DNA of 64,000 nt from Mycobacterium sp. AZCC_0083 (GCF_014202335.1 NZ_JACHGP010000003.1:434001-498000); one strand, 5' to 3'; positions 1 through 10,073 are shown, counted from the first letter of the stretch. The notes: generated from the letters alone by a model not told the origin. Made by a program: numbers and translations.

Positions 1-484
1 TGGCCCGATGCCAGGCAGGCTCGACGTCGTCCTGCCTGGTCAGCACCGACTGCCCGTCGGTCGGGGTTCCCGCCACCGGCGTGACGACCAGCGGGAATCC
101 CGCATGCTGGGCGACCGCGGCGAGTTCCTCCTCCGACCCGGCGAACCAGAACGGCACGGTCGGCAACCCGAGCTCGTCGGCGGCCAGCCGTCGCAGGCCT
201 TCGCGGTCGAGGCTCAACCGGGCGCCGCGCGGGGTCGGAAACACCTCGACGGCGTCGTGTTCGGCCGCGGCGATGAGCACGTCGGTCGAGATCTCCGAGG
301 AGTCGGCGACCACATAGGCCGGCTTCTCCTGGTCGATCCACGAATTGATCACGCCCACGTCCGCGCCCTGGTTGACGGTGTGGGCGACCGCGCCCAGCCG
401 CTCGAATGCCAAAGCGAGGTCGCGGCCGGCGCCGCCGGTGCTGAGCAGCATGACCACGGGTCGGTGGTCGGTCGGTTCAGTCAT
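1..484 (-). CDS. purT: PurT-like formate-dependent GAR transformylase, N-terminal part (runs off window)
   Basis: The frame starts at ATG 484-482 and stays open to the window edge, giving about 161 residues. It aligns by eye with PurT, the ATP-grasp enzyme that makes formyl-GAR from GAR, formate and ATP: a Rossmann-like start (VVMLLSTGGAGRDLALAFERL), then SLDREGLRRLAADELGLPT, which retains the Arg of the E. coli NREGIRR segment. Two family signatures differ. The GSGELG loop reads STGGAG, and the ATP-binding IVKPV segment reads LVVTPV, with Thr where the Lys is expected; the following SSSGKG-type loop reads AGTPTDG. M. tuberculosis has purT (Rv0389) in this neighbourhood. It could be a diverged or inactive ATP-grasp paralogue; the C-terminal catalytic half is not in the window. 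Confidence 0.75.
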   Translation of the reverse strand, partial: MTEPTDHRPVVMLLSTGGAGRDLALAFERLGAVAHTVNQGADVGVINSWIDQEKPAYVVADSSEISTDVLIAAAEHDAVEVFPTPRGARLSLDREGLRRLAADELGLPTVPFWFAGSEEELAAVAQHAGFPLVVTPVAGTPTDGQSVLTRQDDVEPAWHRA

Positions 485-507
485 CGCGGTCCAGCCTGCC
501 AGAGAAG

Positions 508-816
508 TCAATCCAGCCTGATGTCGACATAGCACCAACGCCAGGTTTCCCCCGGCTCGATCGAGCGCATCACGGGATGGCCGGTCTCGTGAAAGTGGGC
601 GCCGGCGTGCTGATGCGGGCTCGAGTCGCAGCAGCCCACGTGCCCACAGATCAAACACATCCGCAGGTGCGCCCAGGTACTCTCGCCGAGTTCGCTGCAT
701 CCCTGGCATTGGCCGGGGGTGAGGGGTTCGGGCTCCGCGACGTCGACCGCGGCAGCCAGGTGCTCGCAGGTTTGCGGCGCGGCATCGGCGTCACGTCGTC
801 GCGATCTCTTGAGCAT
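508..816 (-). CDS. UBP-type zinc-finger protein
   Basis: A 102-residue protein starting at ATG 816 (MLKRSRRRD). An upstream in-frame extension to 921 would overlap the divergent antiporter gene and is low-complexity Arg/Pro, so the shorter start is preferred. The body is a UBP-type (ubiquitin-hydrolase-type) zinc finger: CEHL near residue 16, CQGC, CLICGHVGCCDSS, then HQHAGAHFHETGHPV, carrying the Cys/His ligands in the usual order. In bacteria such domains occur alone or attached to Na+/H+ exchangers; here the gene is divergent from an exchanger only 26 bp away, so the two probably share a control region. The molecular role is unknown; zinc-dependent binding of a free C-terminus is the eukaryotic precedent and is only an analogy here. 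Confidence 0.8.
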   Translation of the reverse strand: MLKRSRRRDADAAPQTCEHLAAAVDVAEPEPLTPGQCQGCSELGESTWAHLRMCLICGHVGCCDSSPHQHAGAHFHETGHPVMRSIEPGETWRWCYVDIRLD

Positions 817-842
817 GCTGAACACGATAGGAGGTTGGCGAC

Positions 843-2438
843 GTGGGTGCCTCACTGCTCGCGGTGCTCGTGGTGTCGGTGCTCCTGGCCGGGGTGGCCC
901 GCCGCTTCGACATATCGGCACCGCTCGCGCTGGTGGTCGCCGGTCTGCTGGCCGGCTCGATCCCCGGCCTGAAGGGCATCGAATTCGAGCCCAACCTGGT
1001 GCTGTTCGTGATCCTGCCCCCGCTGCTGTGGTCGGCGGGCCTGGAGAGCAGCTACGTCAACCTGCGCCGCAACATCCGGCCGATTGGGCTGCTCGCGGTG
1101 GGCTTGCCCCTCGCTACGACGTTCGCCGTCGGCGTAGTCGCCTTTCACACGGTGCCCGAGCTGACCATCGCCGCGGCGCTGACGCTCGGCGCCATCGTCG
1201 CGCCGCCGGACGCGGTGTCGGCCGCGGCGATCGGCCGCAGGCTCGGACTGCCCCGCCAGATCATGACGCTGCTTGGCGGGGAGAGCCTGCTCAACGACGC
1301 CACGGCGCTGACCGCATACAAGGTCGCGCTGGCGGCGGCGATCGGTACCGCCGCCACCTGGAGTTCGGGTCTGAGCACGTTCGCGCTGGCCGCCGCGGGC
1401 GGGGTGGTCGTCGGCGGCGCGATGGGCTGGTTGATCGTCGCGATTCGGACGTGGTTCGACGATCCGTTGGTGGAGAGCGCAATCGGGTTGGTTGCGCCGT
1501 TCTTCATCTACCTGCTCGCCGAGGAGGTGCACGGCTCCGGCGTGATCGCGGTGGTGGTCGCCGCGCTGATCATCGGTCAGCGGTCGACACGCGCCAGCTA
1601 TGCCACCCGGCTGCAGGACGGCGCGGTGTGGCGGGCGCTGCAGTTCGTGCTCGAATCGTTCGCGTTCCTGCTGATCGGCCTGCAGCTGCCGACGGTGGTC
1701 GGCGAGCTCACTGGGATCTCGGCGGTCATCCTGGCAACCGCATCCGCGGCGGTACTGGCGACGGTGATCGGTGTCCGGATCATCTGGGTCTTCGTGTTCG
1801 CCTACCTGCCGAGAATGCTGTCGCCGCGCATCCGCGCCAGCGAGCCGAGACCGACGCCCGCCCAGGTGTTCATCGTGGCGTGGGCGGGCATGCGCGGCGT
1901 GGTGTCCCTCGCCGCAGCCTTCGCCGTTCCCCTGACGACGGCGTCCGGGGCGGCATTTCCCGGCCGCCCACAACTCGTCTTCCTGACGTTCGTGGTGGTC
2001 GTCGGAACCCTGCTGCTGCACGGGCTGACGCTGCCGTGGTTGATCAAGGTGCTCGACGTGCAGAACGAGGACGCCGCACGCGACGCCATCGAGGAGGCCG
2101 CCGCCCAGACCAGGGCGGCCAAGGCCGCATCCGACCGGCTCGACGAGCTGCTGGCCGAGGACCGCGCCCAGACCGACGTGCACCAGCGGGCGGCCACGAT
2201 CCTGCGCAGTTGGAACACCCGGCGGCAGAACGCCGCATGGGAGCGACGATTGGGGCGCGGCGACGACGAGATCGGCGAGAGTCCGTCGGCGGCGTTCAAG
2301 CGATTGCGACTGGAGATGCTGGCCGCCGAGCGCGAGGCGTTCATCGCCGAACGCGACTCCGGGCACATCGACGACGAGGTGCTGCGGTCCGTGCTCAACG
2401 GGCTGGACCTCGAAGAGGCCACGCTCAACCGCGACTGA
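843..2438 (+). CDS. CPA1-family Na+/H+ antiporter (NhaP type)
   Basis: A 531-residue membrane protein with about 12 hydrophobic segments over the first 400 residues, followed by a long soluble, coiled-coil-like, acidic C-terminal tail (about residues 405-531). The CPA1 core motifs are present: GAIVAPPDAV around residue 117 and GESLLNDATAL around residue 147, which carry the ion-binding Asp and the Asn-Asp pair. The start is GTG 843, with TAGGAGG 8 bp upstream, and fits a signal-anchor-like first helix. It would exchange Na+ (or K+) for H+ across the plasma membrane. It is divergent from the zinc-finger gene and is followed 18 bp later by a hydrolase gene that is probably unrelated in function. 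Confidence 0.9.
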   Translation: MGASLLAVLVVSVLLAGVARRFDISAPLALVVAGLLAGSIPGLKGIEFEPNLVLFVILPPLLWSAGLESSYVNLRRNIRPIGLLAVGLPLATTFAVGVVAFHTVPELTIAAALTLGAIVAPPDAVSAAAIGRRLGLPRQIMTLLGGESLLNDATALTAYKVALAAAIGTAATWSSGLSTFALAAAGGVVVGGAMGWLIVAIRTWFDDPLVESAIGLVAPFFIYLLAEEVHGSGVIAVVVAALIIGQRSTRASYATRLQDGAVWRALQFVLESFAFLLIGLQLPTVVGELTGISAVILATASAAVLATVIGVRIIWVFVFAYLPRMLSPRIRASEPRPTPAQVFIVAWAGMRGVVSLAAAFAVPLTTASGAAFPGRPQLVFLTFVVVVGTLLLHGLTLPWLIKVLDVQNEDAARDAIEEAAAQTRAAKAASDRLDELLAEDRAQTDVHQRAATILRSWNTRRQNAAWERRLGRGDDEIGESPSAAFKRLRLEMLAAEREAFIAERDSGHIDDEVLRSVLNGLDLEEATLNRD

Positions 2439-2456
2439 GCGCGCTAGCGTTGGGGC

Positions 2457-3272
2457 GTGGAGCCAAAACTCGATCGCGTCACGGTCGACACCACGCTGGG
2501 TCGGATCAGCGTGCAAACCGCCGGTGACGGAGACGCGATCCTGTTCTGGCCCAGCCTGCTGATGAGCGGTGACATGTGGAAGGCGCAGGCCGAGCGCTTC
2601 GCCGCGCGGCACCGGGTGGTGTTGATCGACCCACCAGGGCACGGCCAAAGTCAAGCGCTCACAAGCACGTTCACGTTCGACGAGTGCGCGCGCACCATCG
2701 TCGACGTGCTCGACGGCCTCGGCATCGACCGCGCACACTTCGTCGGCAACTCCTGGGGCGGCATGATCGGCGGAACGTTCGCCGCCACCCACCCCGACCG
2801 CATCGGCAAGGCGGTGCTGATGAACTGCACGGCGTCGGCCGCGGGCGGGCGGCAGAAGCTCGAGTTCGGCTTCCTGCTCCGCATGGCCGGGTGGCTTGGC
2901 GGAATCCGGCCCCCGCTGACGCGGTCGGTGCTCAAGGCGTTCCTGGGGCCCACCACGTTTCGCGAACGGCCCGACGTCGTCGCCTACGTGCGCAATGCCG
3001 TACAGGCCGTCAACCTCGATTCGGGTGCATGGGCGGTGCGCAGCGTCGTGCCACGGCGGCCCGATCAGCGGGCACTGCTCGCCCACGTGACGACGCCCGT
3101 CCTGGTCGTCGCGGGCGTCGAGGACGCGACGTTCCCCAACCCCGAGACCAAGGCCATGGCCGACGCGATCCCCGGCTCGTCGTTCGTGATCCTCGATGGG
3201 GTGGCGCACCTGGCCGCCCTTGAGAACCCGACGTTGGTCAACCAGCTGGTGGAGGATTTCCTGGCGCGCTGA
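2457..3272 (+). CDS. Alpha/beta-fold hydrolase
   Basis: A 271-residue protein with the full alpha/beta hydrolase triad: nucleophile elbow GNSWGG (Ser near residue 98), acid in GVEDATFP (about 221) and His in GVAHLAAL (about 250). The HG-type oxyanion region is unusual: the strand-3 loop reads LFWPSLLMSG, not the classical HGxP. Start GTG 2457 lies 18 bp after the antiporter. The stop is 5 bp before a P450 gene and the ferredoxin follows directly, so the three are likely co-transcribed. The enzyme may act on an ester or ring-cleavage product related to the P450 substrate; that link is inference from spacing. The substrate is unknown. Confidence 0.85.
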   Translation: MEPKLDRVTVDTTLGRISVQTAGDGDAILFWPSLLMSGDMWKAQAERFAARHRVVLIDPPGHGQSQALTSTFTFDECARTIVDVLDGLGIDRAHFVGNSWGGMIGGTFAATHPDRIGKAVLMNCTASAAGGRQKLEFGFLLRMAGWLGGIRPPLTRSVLKAFLGPTTFRERPDVVAYVRNAVQAVNLDSGAWAVRSVVPRRPDQRALLAHVTTPVLVVAGVEDATFPNPETKAMADAIPGSSFVILDGVAHLAALENPTLVNQLVEDFLAR

Positions 3273-3277
3273 GGAAC

Positions 3278-4519
3278 ATGTCGCACTTAGAAACCGTCGG
3301 TACCGTCGAATGCATGACCCAAGCTGGGGAGCTGCCGCCGGTGCACATGCGGCGCAACGCCTTCGACCCGACCGCGGAGCTCGGCGAGATCAGGGAGAGC
3401 ACCGGCGTGCGCTCGGTGGTCAACGCGTTCGGCATGAAGGTCTATCTGGTCACCCGCCACGACGACGTCAAGATGGTGCTGTCGGACTACGAACACTTCT
3501 CCAACGGCCGCCCTCCCGGTTTCGTCATGCCTGGCGCGCCGCCGATGTCGGAGGAAGAACAGGCCGCCGCGCGGGCGGGCAACCTGTTGGGCCTCGACCC
3601 GCCCGAACACCAGCGACTCCGTCGCATGCTCACCCCGGCGTTCAACTTCCGCCGGATCAAGCAGCTGGAACCACGCATCGTCGCGATCGTCGACGAACAC
3701 CTCGATGCGATGGAGAACGCCGGTGCGCCAGCCAATCTCGTCGAGGCGTTCGCGCTGCCCATCCCGTCACTGGTGATCTGCGAATTGCTCGGCGTGCCCT
3801 ACGCGGATCGCGCCGACTTCCAGAAACGCTCAGGGCGCCAACTGGATCTGTCACTCCCGATCCCCGAGCGGCTCGAGATGCAGCGACAGGGTCGCGAGTA
3901 CATGCGGTCGTTGGTGACCCACTCCCGCAGCCAACCCGGCGACGACATCCTCGGCATGCTGGTCCGCGAGCACGGCGACGAGCTGACCGACGACGAGCTC
4001 GTCGGCATCGCCGGACTACTGCTCCTTGCCGGACACGAGACCACGTCGAACATGCTCGGGTTGGGCACTCTCGCGCTGCTGCGGCACCCCGATCAACTGG
4101 CCGCCGTGCGTGACGACCCCGACGCCGTCGGCCCGGCAGTCGAGGAGCTGCTGCGCTGGCTGTCCATCGTGCAGACCTCGATCCCGCGCATCACCACCGC
4201 CGATGTCGAGGTCGCAGGCGTGCCGATCGCCGCAGGCGAGCTGGTCTTCGCGTCACTGCCTTCGGGCAACCGGGATCCCGAATTCACTTCATTTCCAGAC
4301 GTTCTCGACATCGGCCGCGGCGCGCCGGGGCACCTCGCGTTCGGGCACGGCGTGCACCATTGCCTCGGCGCCCCGCTGGCGCGGATGGAGATGCGGATCG
4401 CGTGGCCCGCCCTTCTCCGCCGGTTCCCGAACCTGGCGCTCGCCGAGAACTTCGAGGATGTCGACTTCCGCTCGTTCCACTTCATCTACGGGCTACGGTC
4501 GTTGGCAGTGAGGTGGTGA
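3278..4519 (+). CDS. Cytochrome P450, CYP105-like
   Basis: A 413-residue soluble P450. Visible signatures are the I-helix AGHETTSN (about residues 252-259), the K-helix ExxR in EELLRWL (about 289) and the haem loop FGHGVHHCLGAPLAR with Cys near 363. Segments such as AFALPIPSLVICELLGVPYAD, EELLRWLSIVQT and the C-terminal FIYGLRSL are strongly reminiscent of the actinobacterial CYP105 family, which oxidises xenobiotics and secondary metabolites. The start ATG 3278 has GAGGAA immediately upstream; ATG 3314 is an alternative. It is followed 7 bp later by a 3Fe-4S ferredoxin, the usual CYP105 electron donor. No ferredoxin reductase gene is nearby, so that would have to come from elsewhere. Confidence 0.92.
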   Translation: MSHLETVGTVECMTQAGELPPVHMRRNAFDPTAELGEIRESTGVRSVVNAFGMKVYLVTRHDDVKMVLSDYEHFSNGRPPGFVMPGAPPMSEEEQAAARAGNLLGLDPPEHQRLRRMLTPAFNFRRIKQLEPRIVAIVDEHLDAMENAGAPANLVEAFALPIPSLVICELLGVPYADRADFQKRSGRQLDLSLPIPERLEMQRQGREYMRSLVTHSRSQPGDDILGMLVREHGDELTDDELVGIAGLLLLAGHETTSNMLGLGTLALLRHPDQLAAVRDDPDAVGPAVEELLRWLSIVQTSIPRITTADVEVAGVPIAAGELVFASLPSGNRDPEFTSFPDVLDIGRGAPGHLAFGHGVHHCLGAPLARMEMRIAWPALLRRFPNLALAENFEDVDFRSFHFIYGLRSLAVRW

Positions 4520-4526
4520 TGCTCCG

Positions 4527-4715
4527 GTGAAGCTGATCGCCGATCGGGACGCCTGCATCTCGTCGGGCAATTGCATGATGGTCTCGGAGGAGTTGTTCGA
4601 CGCCGACGACGACGGAGTCGTGGTGCTGCTCGCCGAGGACGTACCCGAGGCCGAGGAGGACCACGCACGCGAAGCCGTCAGGTTCTGTCCGGCGTCGGTG
4701 CTGCGCCTGGAGTGA
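4527..4715 (+). CDS. [3Fe-4S] ferredoxin
   Basis: A 62-residue acidic protein with Cys10, Cys16 and Cys54 in the arrangement C-x5-C ... CP, and no Cys at the fourth position of a 4Fe-4S site. This is the classic single 3Fe-4S ferredoxin that passes electrons to bacterial P450s. The start is GTG 4527, 7 bp after the P450 stop, so it is the dedicated partner by position. Its last 38 bp overlap the 3-prime end of the convergent membrane-protein gene, so the two transcripts are antisense there. Confidence 0.93.
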   Translation: MKLIADRDACISSGNCMMVSEELFDADDDGVVVLLAEDVPEAEEDHAREAVRFCPASVLRLE

Positions 4716-5391
4716 CGTCGGGCTCGTGGAAGTGCAGGTCGATGACGCCAGCGCGGACCAACGCAAGCAGGCTCACCACCAGCACCCAGGCCGGGAACGC
4801 CAGCGTCACCCACATGCTGATGTCGGCCGCGATCAGCAGGCTGACCGCGCAGAGGTAGGTGCCCGCGACCAGCCAGGTCGGCATTAGCCGGGTCTTCAGC
4901 CAGATGGTGGCCAGCGAGATCATGAACACCGCGCCCATCCGCAGCGCGTAGGTGTTGGTCAGCGTGGTGAGCAACACCTGGCCGAACGCCACCACCTCGT
5001 CGTGCGCGGCTTCGTCGACCTGCAGCTTCCGGCTGGCCACCAGTCCGGCGCCGACCGCCGACGAGACGAACATCATCGCCAGGAACAGCAGCCCGCTGCC
5101 GAGGAACACCGACGAGAAGAACTTGTCCTCGTACTTGCCGATCCCGTCGCGCACCACGCCGATGAACCAGAGGAACATGATGCCCGCGAACGGCATCAGC
5201 ACCGCCGCGATCCTAAGCTTGCCCGCCGACCCGTCGACCCACTGCGCGCCATGCTCGCCGCCGTCGGGCAGCGACGTGCGGATGAGCACCAGTGCCGCGC
5301 CGAACAGCAGCGCGAACAGCACGCCCGCCAAGGCCGCGGCCCGCGGTGTCGACAGGCTGCGGATGTGGCGGTCGGCTCGGTGTTCGGTCAC
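4678..5391 (-). CDS. Multi-pass membrane protein of unknown function
   Basis: A 237-residue protein if started at GTG 5391 (VTEHRADRH); ATG 5421 would add ten residues with no better ribosome site. About five to six hydrophobic segments are visible, with an extracytoplasmic loop after the first helix (TSLPDGGEHGAQWVDG) and conserved-looking FAGIMFLWFIGVVRD and LRMGAVFMISLATIW segments. I recognise no enzymatic motif. Similar short membrane proteins are common in actinobacteria without a function. It converges on, and overlaps by 38 bp, the ferredoxin gene. Confidence 0.8.
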   Translation of the reverse strand: MTEHRADRHIRSLSTPRAAALAGVLFALLFGAALVLIRTSLPDGGEHGAQWVDGSAGKLRIAAVLMPFAGIMFLWFIGVVRDGIGKYEDKFFSSVFLGSGLLFLAMMFVSSAVGAGLVASRKLQVDEAAHDEVVAFGQVLLTTLTNTYALRMGAVFMISLATIWLKTRLMPTWLVAGTYLCAVSLLIAADISMWVTLAFPAWVLVVSLLALVRAGVIDLHFHEPDVTPGAAPTPDRT

Positions 5392-5500
5392 CGGGCCATG
5401 GTGACAGAGCGGCGGCCCCACGGCGTTCAGATTGCGCTCAGGGCGCTGACTTCTCGACTTTTACAGCCCTCACCGCAGTCTCAACGCGCGGCAAGCGCGC

Positions 5501-7458
<1,958 letters not shown>

Positions 7459-7536
7459 TCAAGTGCGTCAAGACTGTGGTGCAGCCGGTGACAAACCTTA
7501 TCCGACCTGATCCCTGCCTGTTTGCGAGGAGCTGAG

Positions 7537-8142
7537 TTGAGCGCAGAAGTCGTCGTGCTGCGCTTCGGTGCACGGCGCGTACCCAGGGCCTTGTCGGGTC
7601 TGCCAGTGCACGACGTCGGCGCGCCCACCGACGTCGACCCGCTCGTCGGTGCAGGTCGAATGATCGTGGTGGGCGGCCTCGCCGACCTCGGCACCGTGCT
7701 CACGCGGCTGCTGCGCGCCGACCGGCTGGACGTCGAGGTCGGTCTCGTCAGCCGGCCGTGGCATGCCCGCCGCGCCCGCACCGGCGCTGCCAGGCGCGTG
7801 CCGTTGATTCGCGACGAGACCGGCACCGTCGTCACGGGGGCCGCCTACTGGCTGCCGACCGACGACGACGCACGCACCATCTCGGGCGAGGGCGTCGTCG
7901 ACGACGTTCTGCTGTTCGACGGCGACGTGACCGGCGTGCGCGTCGAGCCGACCGCCGACCTTCCTGGCCTGCGCGCCAGCGTGCTGACGGGCCGGATGCG
8001 GCCGCGCCGGTGGGTCACCGGGCGAGCTGCCCAGCTCGGGACGACGGGCGCGCTGGTGGTGCGCGACGGCGTGCCCGCCCCGCGCCCAGTCCGGCGATCC
8101 ACCTTCTACCGCCACACGCAGGGCTGGCTGGCCGTCCGGTGA
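7537..8142 (+). CDS. Conserved mycobacterial protein (Rv0358 position), function unknown
   Basis: A 201-residue soluble protein. The chosen start is TTG 7537 because GAGGAG sits 5 bp upstream; TTG 7522 would place that site inside the gene. The N-terminal half looks like an alpha/beta domain (GRMIVVGGLADLGTVLTRLL, then RLDVEVGLVSRPW), and the second half is Asp/Arg-rich (VDDVLLFDGDVTGVRVEP, RRSTFYRHTQGWLAVR). I see no catalytic motif. Gene order (divergent from purA, followed by an M50 peptidase) matches M. tuberculosis Rv0358-Rv0359, so conservation of the pair is likely. It may be a lipid- or nucleotide-binding accessory protein; I cannot support a function. Confidence 0.75.
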   Translation: MSAEVVVLRFGARRVPRALSGLPVHDVGAPTDVDPLVGAGRMIVVGGLADLGTVLTRLLRADRLDVEVGLVSRPWHARRARTGAARRVPLIRDETGTVVTGAAYWLPTDDDARTISGEGVVDDVLLFDGDVTGVRVEPTADLPGLRASVLTGRMRPRRWVTGRAAQLGTTGALVVRDGVPAPRPVRRSTFYRHTQGWLAVR

Positions 8143-8157
8143 CGGTAGTTTCGTGAG

Positions 8158-8949
8158 GTGAACATCCGTCCGCTGCGCCAATCGGTGCGACCCAGCCTGT
8201 TCTTCTGGGCGATCGTCGCGATCACCGCAGTCGGCGGCGTCATCGCATGGCTGTCTCCCCTGTCCGCGGCAGGCGATGCGTCACCCCTGGCGTACATCGG
8301 GGTGTTCACGTTCGTGGTGTTCGGCTGGCTGGTGTCACTGTGTCTGCACGAGTTCGGCCACGCCTTCACCGCCTGGCGGTACGGCGACCGCGACGTCGAG
8401 GTCCGTGGCTACCTGACGCTGAACCCGCTGAAGTACTCCAATCCCCTGCTGTCGCTGGGGCTGCCGGTGTTGTTCATCGCGCTTGGCGGCATCGGACTGC
8501 CCGGCGGGGCCGTCTACGTCCGGACGGCCGGGATGACGCCGCGGCAGCGGACCACGGTGAGCCTGGCGGGCCCGTTCGCCAACGTGGTGCTCGCGGTGCT
8601 GCTGCTGGTGCTGACCCGCGTCCTGTGGGACCTCGACCATTTGGTGTTCTGGGCCGGTGTGGCGTTCCTGGCGTTCCTTCAGGTCACCGCCGTCATCCTG
8701 AACCTGCTGCCAATCCCTGGGCTGGACGGTTACGGCGCCCTCGAGCCTCATCTGTCCCCCGACACGCAGCGCTCCCTGCAACCGTTCAAGCAGTGGGGTT
8801 TCTTCATCCTGCTGATCCTGCTGATCGCTCCCTCTCTGAACCGGTGGTTCTTCTCGGTGGTGTTCTGGTTCTTCGACCTGTCCGGGGTGCCGAGCTTCCT
8901 GGTGTCCAACGGCAGCGTTTTGACGAGGTTCTGGTCCGCCTGGTTCTGA
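8158..8949 (+). CDS. Site-2-protease-type M50 metallopeptidase
   Basis: A 263-residue membrane protein (Rv0359 position). The zinc motif HEFGH lies at about residues 64-68 inside a hydrophobic helix, and the second M50 motif NLLPIPGLDGYGAL (about 181-194) supplies the Asp ligand. About six transmembrane segments are visible. It lacks the PDZ domain of RseP, so it belongs to the short S2P-like class that cleaves substrates within the membrane. Start GTG 8158 follows the preceding gene by 15 bp. The substrate is unknown. Confidence 0.88.
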   Translation: MNIRPLRQSVRPSLFFWAIVAITAVGGVIAWLSPLSAAGDASPLAYIGVFTFVVFGWLVSLCLHEFGHAFTAWRYGDRDVEVRGYLTLNPLKYSNPLLSLGLPVLFIALGGIGLPGGAVYVRTAGMTPRQRTTVSLAGPFANVVLAVLLLVLTRVLWDLDHLVFWAGVAFLAFLQVTAVILNLLPIPGLDGYGALEPHLSPDTQRSLQPFKQWGFFILLILLIAPSLNRWFFSVVFWFFDLSGVPSFLVSNGSVLTRFWSAWF

Positions 8950-8978
8950 CCGGTCAGGGTGCGATCGGCATCGCCGGC

Positions 8979-9112
8979 CCGACGCCGTCTTAGGCATCCA
9001 GGCGCTGGCCCACGGTTACTCGATGGCGCTGGCCGTCGGCGCGGGGCTTCTCGTCGCCGGAGGTGCGATCGCCGTCGTCGTGATGCCGCCTCACGTCCGG
9101 CGGGCGCGTTGA
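8979..9112 (+). pseudogene. C-terminal remnant of an MFS drug-transporter-like gene
   Basis: A short open stretch ending at TGA 9110-9112 reads GIQALAHGYSMALAVGAGLL and then VAGGAIAVVVMPPHVRRAR. This looks like the last transmembrane helix and basic tail of an EmrB/DHA2-type major facilitator. No start, no preceding helices and no ribosome site exist, because the M50 gene ends 30 bp upstream. I read it as the stump of a deleted transporter gene. Confidence is moderate because the fragment is only about 40 residues. Confidence 0.5.
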
Positions 9113-9119
9113 CGGCCGG

Positions 9120-9155
9120 TTGCAATACATGCGGACTTACGCATATATTGCTCAC
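9120..9155 (+). promoter_or_regulatory. Leaderless promoter with operator-like palindrome for the CDF gene
   Basis: TTGCAA (9120-9125) and TATATT (9144-9149) are spaced 18 bp apart and make a good SigA-type promoter. The -10 ends 6 bases before ATG 9156, so the mRNA would start at or next to the A of the start codon, and no ribosome site is present. Between and over these boxes lies the palindrome ATGCG-GACTTA-CGCAT (9129-9144), extended by ATA/TAT outside a single mismatch, resembling ArsR/SmtB-type metal-sensor operators. Which repressor binds is not visible. Confidence 0.6.
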
Positions 9156-10052
9156 ATGGGCGCCGGGCATAGTCACGATCACGGGAGCGACACCCGGGTA
9201 AGCCGGATGCTCGCCGCGGCGGCAATCCTGACCGTCTTCTTCGTCATCGAGCTGACCACCGCGTTGTGGATCGACTCGATCGCGCTGCTGGCCGACGCAG
9301 GCCACATGCTGACCGACCTGGTCGCGATGTTCATGGGGTTGACGGCGGTGCTGCTGGCCAGGCACGGACCGGCTTCGGCCGCAAGGACATACGGCTGGCA
9401 CCGCGCCGAGGTGTTCACCGCCGTCGCCAACGCCGTGCTGCTGCTCGGCGTCGCCGGCTTCATCCTCTTCGAGGCGTTCGAGCGCCTCGGGCATGCGCCC
9501 GACGTGCCCGGCGTCCCGATGATCGTCGTCGCGCTCGCAGGCCTGCTCGCCAACTTCGTCGTCGTGCTGATGCTGCGGTCGCAATCCGAGTCCAGCCTGG
9601 CCGTCAAGGGCGCCTACATGGAGGTCGTCGCCGACACGGTGGGCAGCATCGGCGTGCTGATCGCAGGCATCGTCACCGTCACGACGAGCTGGCCCTACGC
9701 CGACGTCGTCGTCGCGGTCCTGGTCGCCCTGTGGGTGCTGCCGCGGGCGATCGCACTGGCCCGCGCCGCTCTGCGCATCCTGTCCGAGTCGTCGCCGAGC
9801 CACATCGACGTCGAGGAACTGCGCACTGCCCTGGCTGCCGTCGACGGCGTGACGGGCGTGCACGACCTGCACGTGTGGACCCTGGTACCTGGCAAGGACA
9901 TGGCCACCGCGCACGTCACGTGCTGCGGCGATTCAGTCCAGGTGCTCGAGGACGCGCGCGCCGTGCTGGCCGCCCGTGGCCTGGAGCACGCCACCGTTCA
10001 AGTGGAACCGCCCGAGGGCGCCGGCGATTGCGAGAAGCAAGCTCACCGGTGA
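9156..10052 (+). CDS. Cation diffusion facilitator (Zn/metal exporter)
   Basis: A 298-residue CDF protein: His-rich start (MGAGHSHDHGSD), six transmembrane segments and a cytoplasmic C-terminal domain (EELRTALAAVDGVTGVHDLHVWTL). TM2 carries LLADAGHMLTD (HxxxD). The TM5 metal site reads YMEVVADTVGS, a Glu where E. coli ZitB-type exporters have His; I believe this substitution recurs in actinobacterial CDFs, and it may alter metal choice. It would export Zn2+ or a similar divalent metal in exchange for protons. ATG 9156 is preferred over an upstream TTG because the predicted transcript starts there. The palindromic operator upstream suggests metal-responsive repression. Confidence 0.9.
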   Translation: MGAGHSHDHGSDTRVSRMLAAAAILTVFFVIELTTALWIDSIALLADAGHMLTDLVAMFMGLTAVLLARHGPASAARTYGWHRAEVFTAVANAVLLLGVAGFILFEAFERLGHAPDVPGVPMIVVALAGLLANFVVVLMLRSQSESSLAVKGAYMEVVADTVGSIGVLIAGIVTVTTSWPYADVVVAVLVALWVLPRAIALARAALRILSESSPSHIDVEELRTALAAVDGVTGVHDLHVWTLVPGKDMATAHVTCCGDSVQVLEDARAVLAARGLEHATVQVEPPEGAGDCEKQAHR

Positions 10053-10073
10053 CGCCCACGGGTCAGCCTTGGT

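Noticed and set aside
852..3209. Very long open frame on the minus strand opposite the antiporter and hydrolase
   Set aside because: High-GC antisense shadow: Arg/Gln/His/Asp-rich composition, no family motif, while both sense genes have complete motifs.
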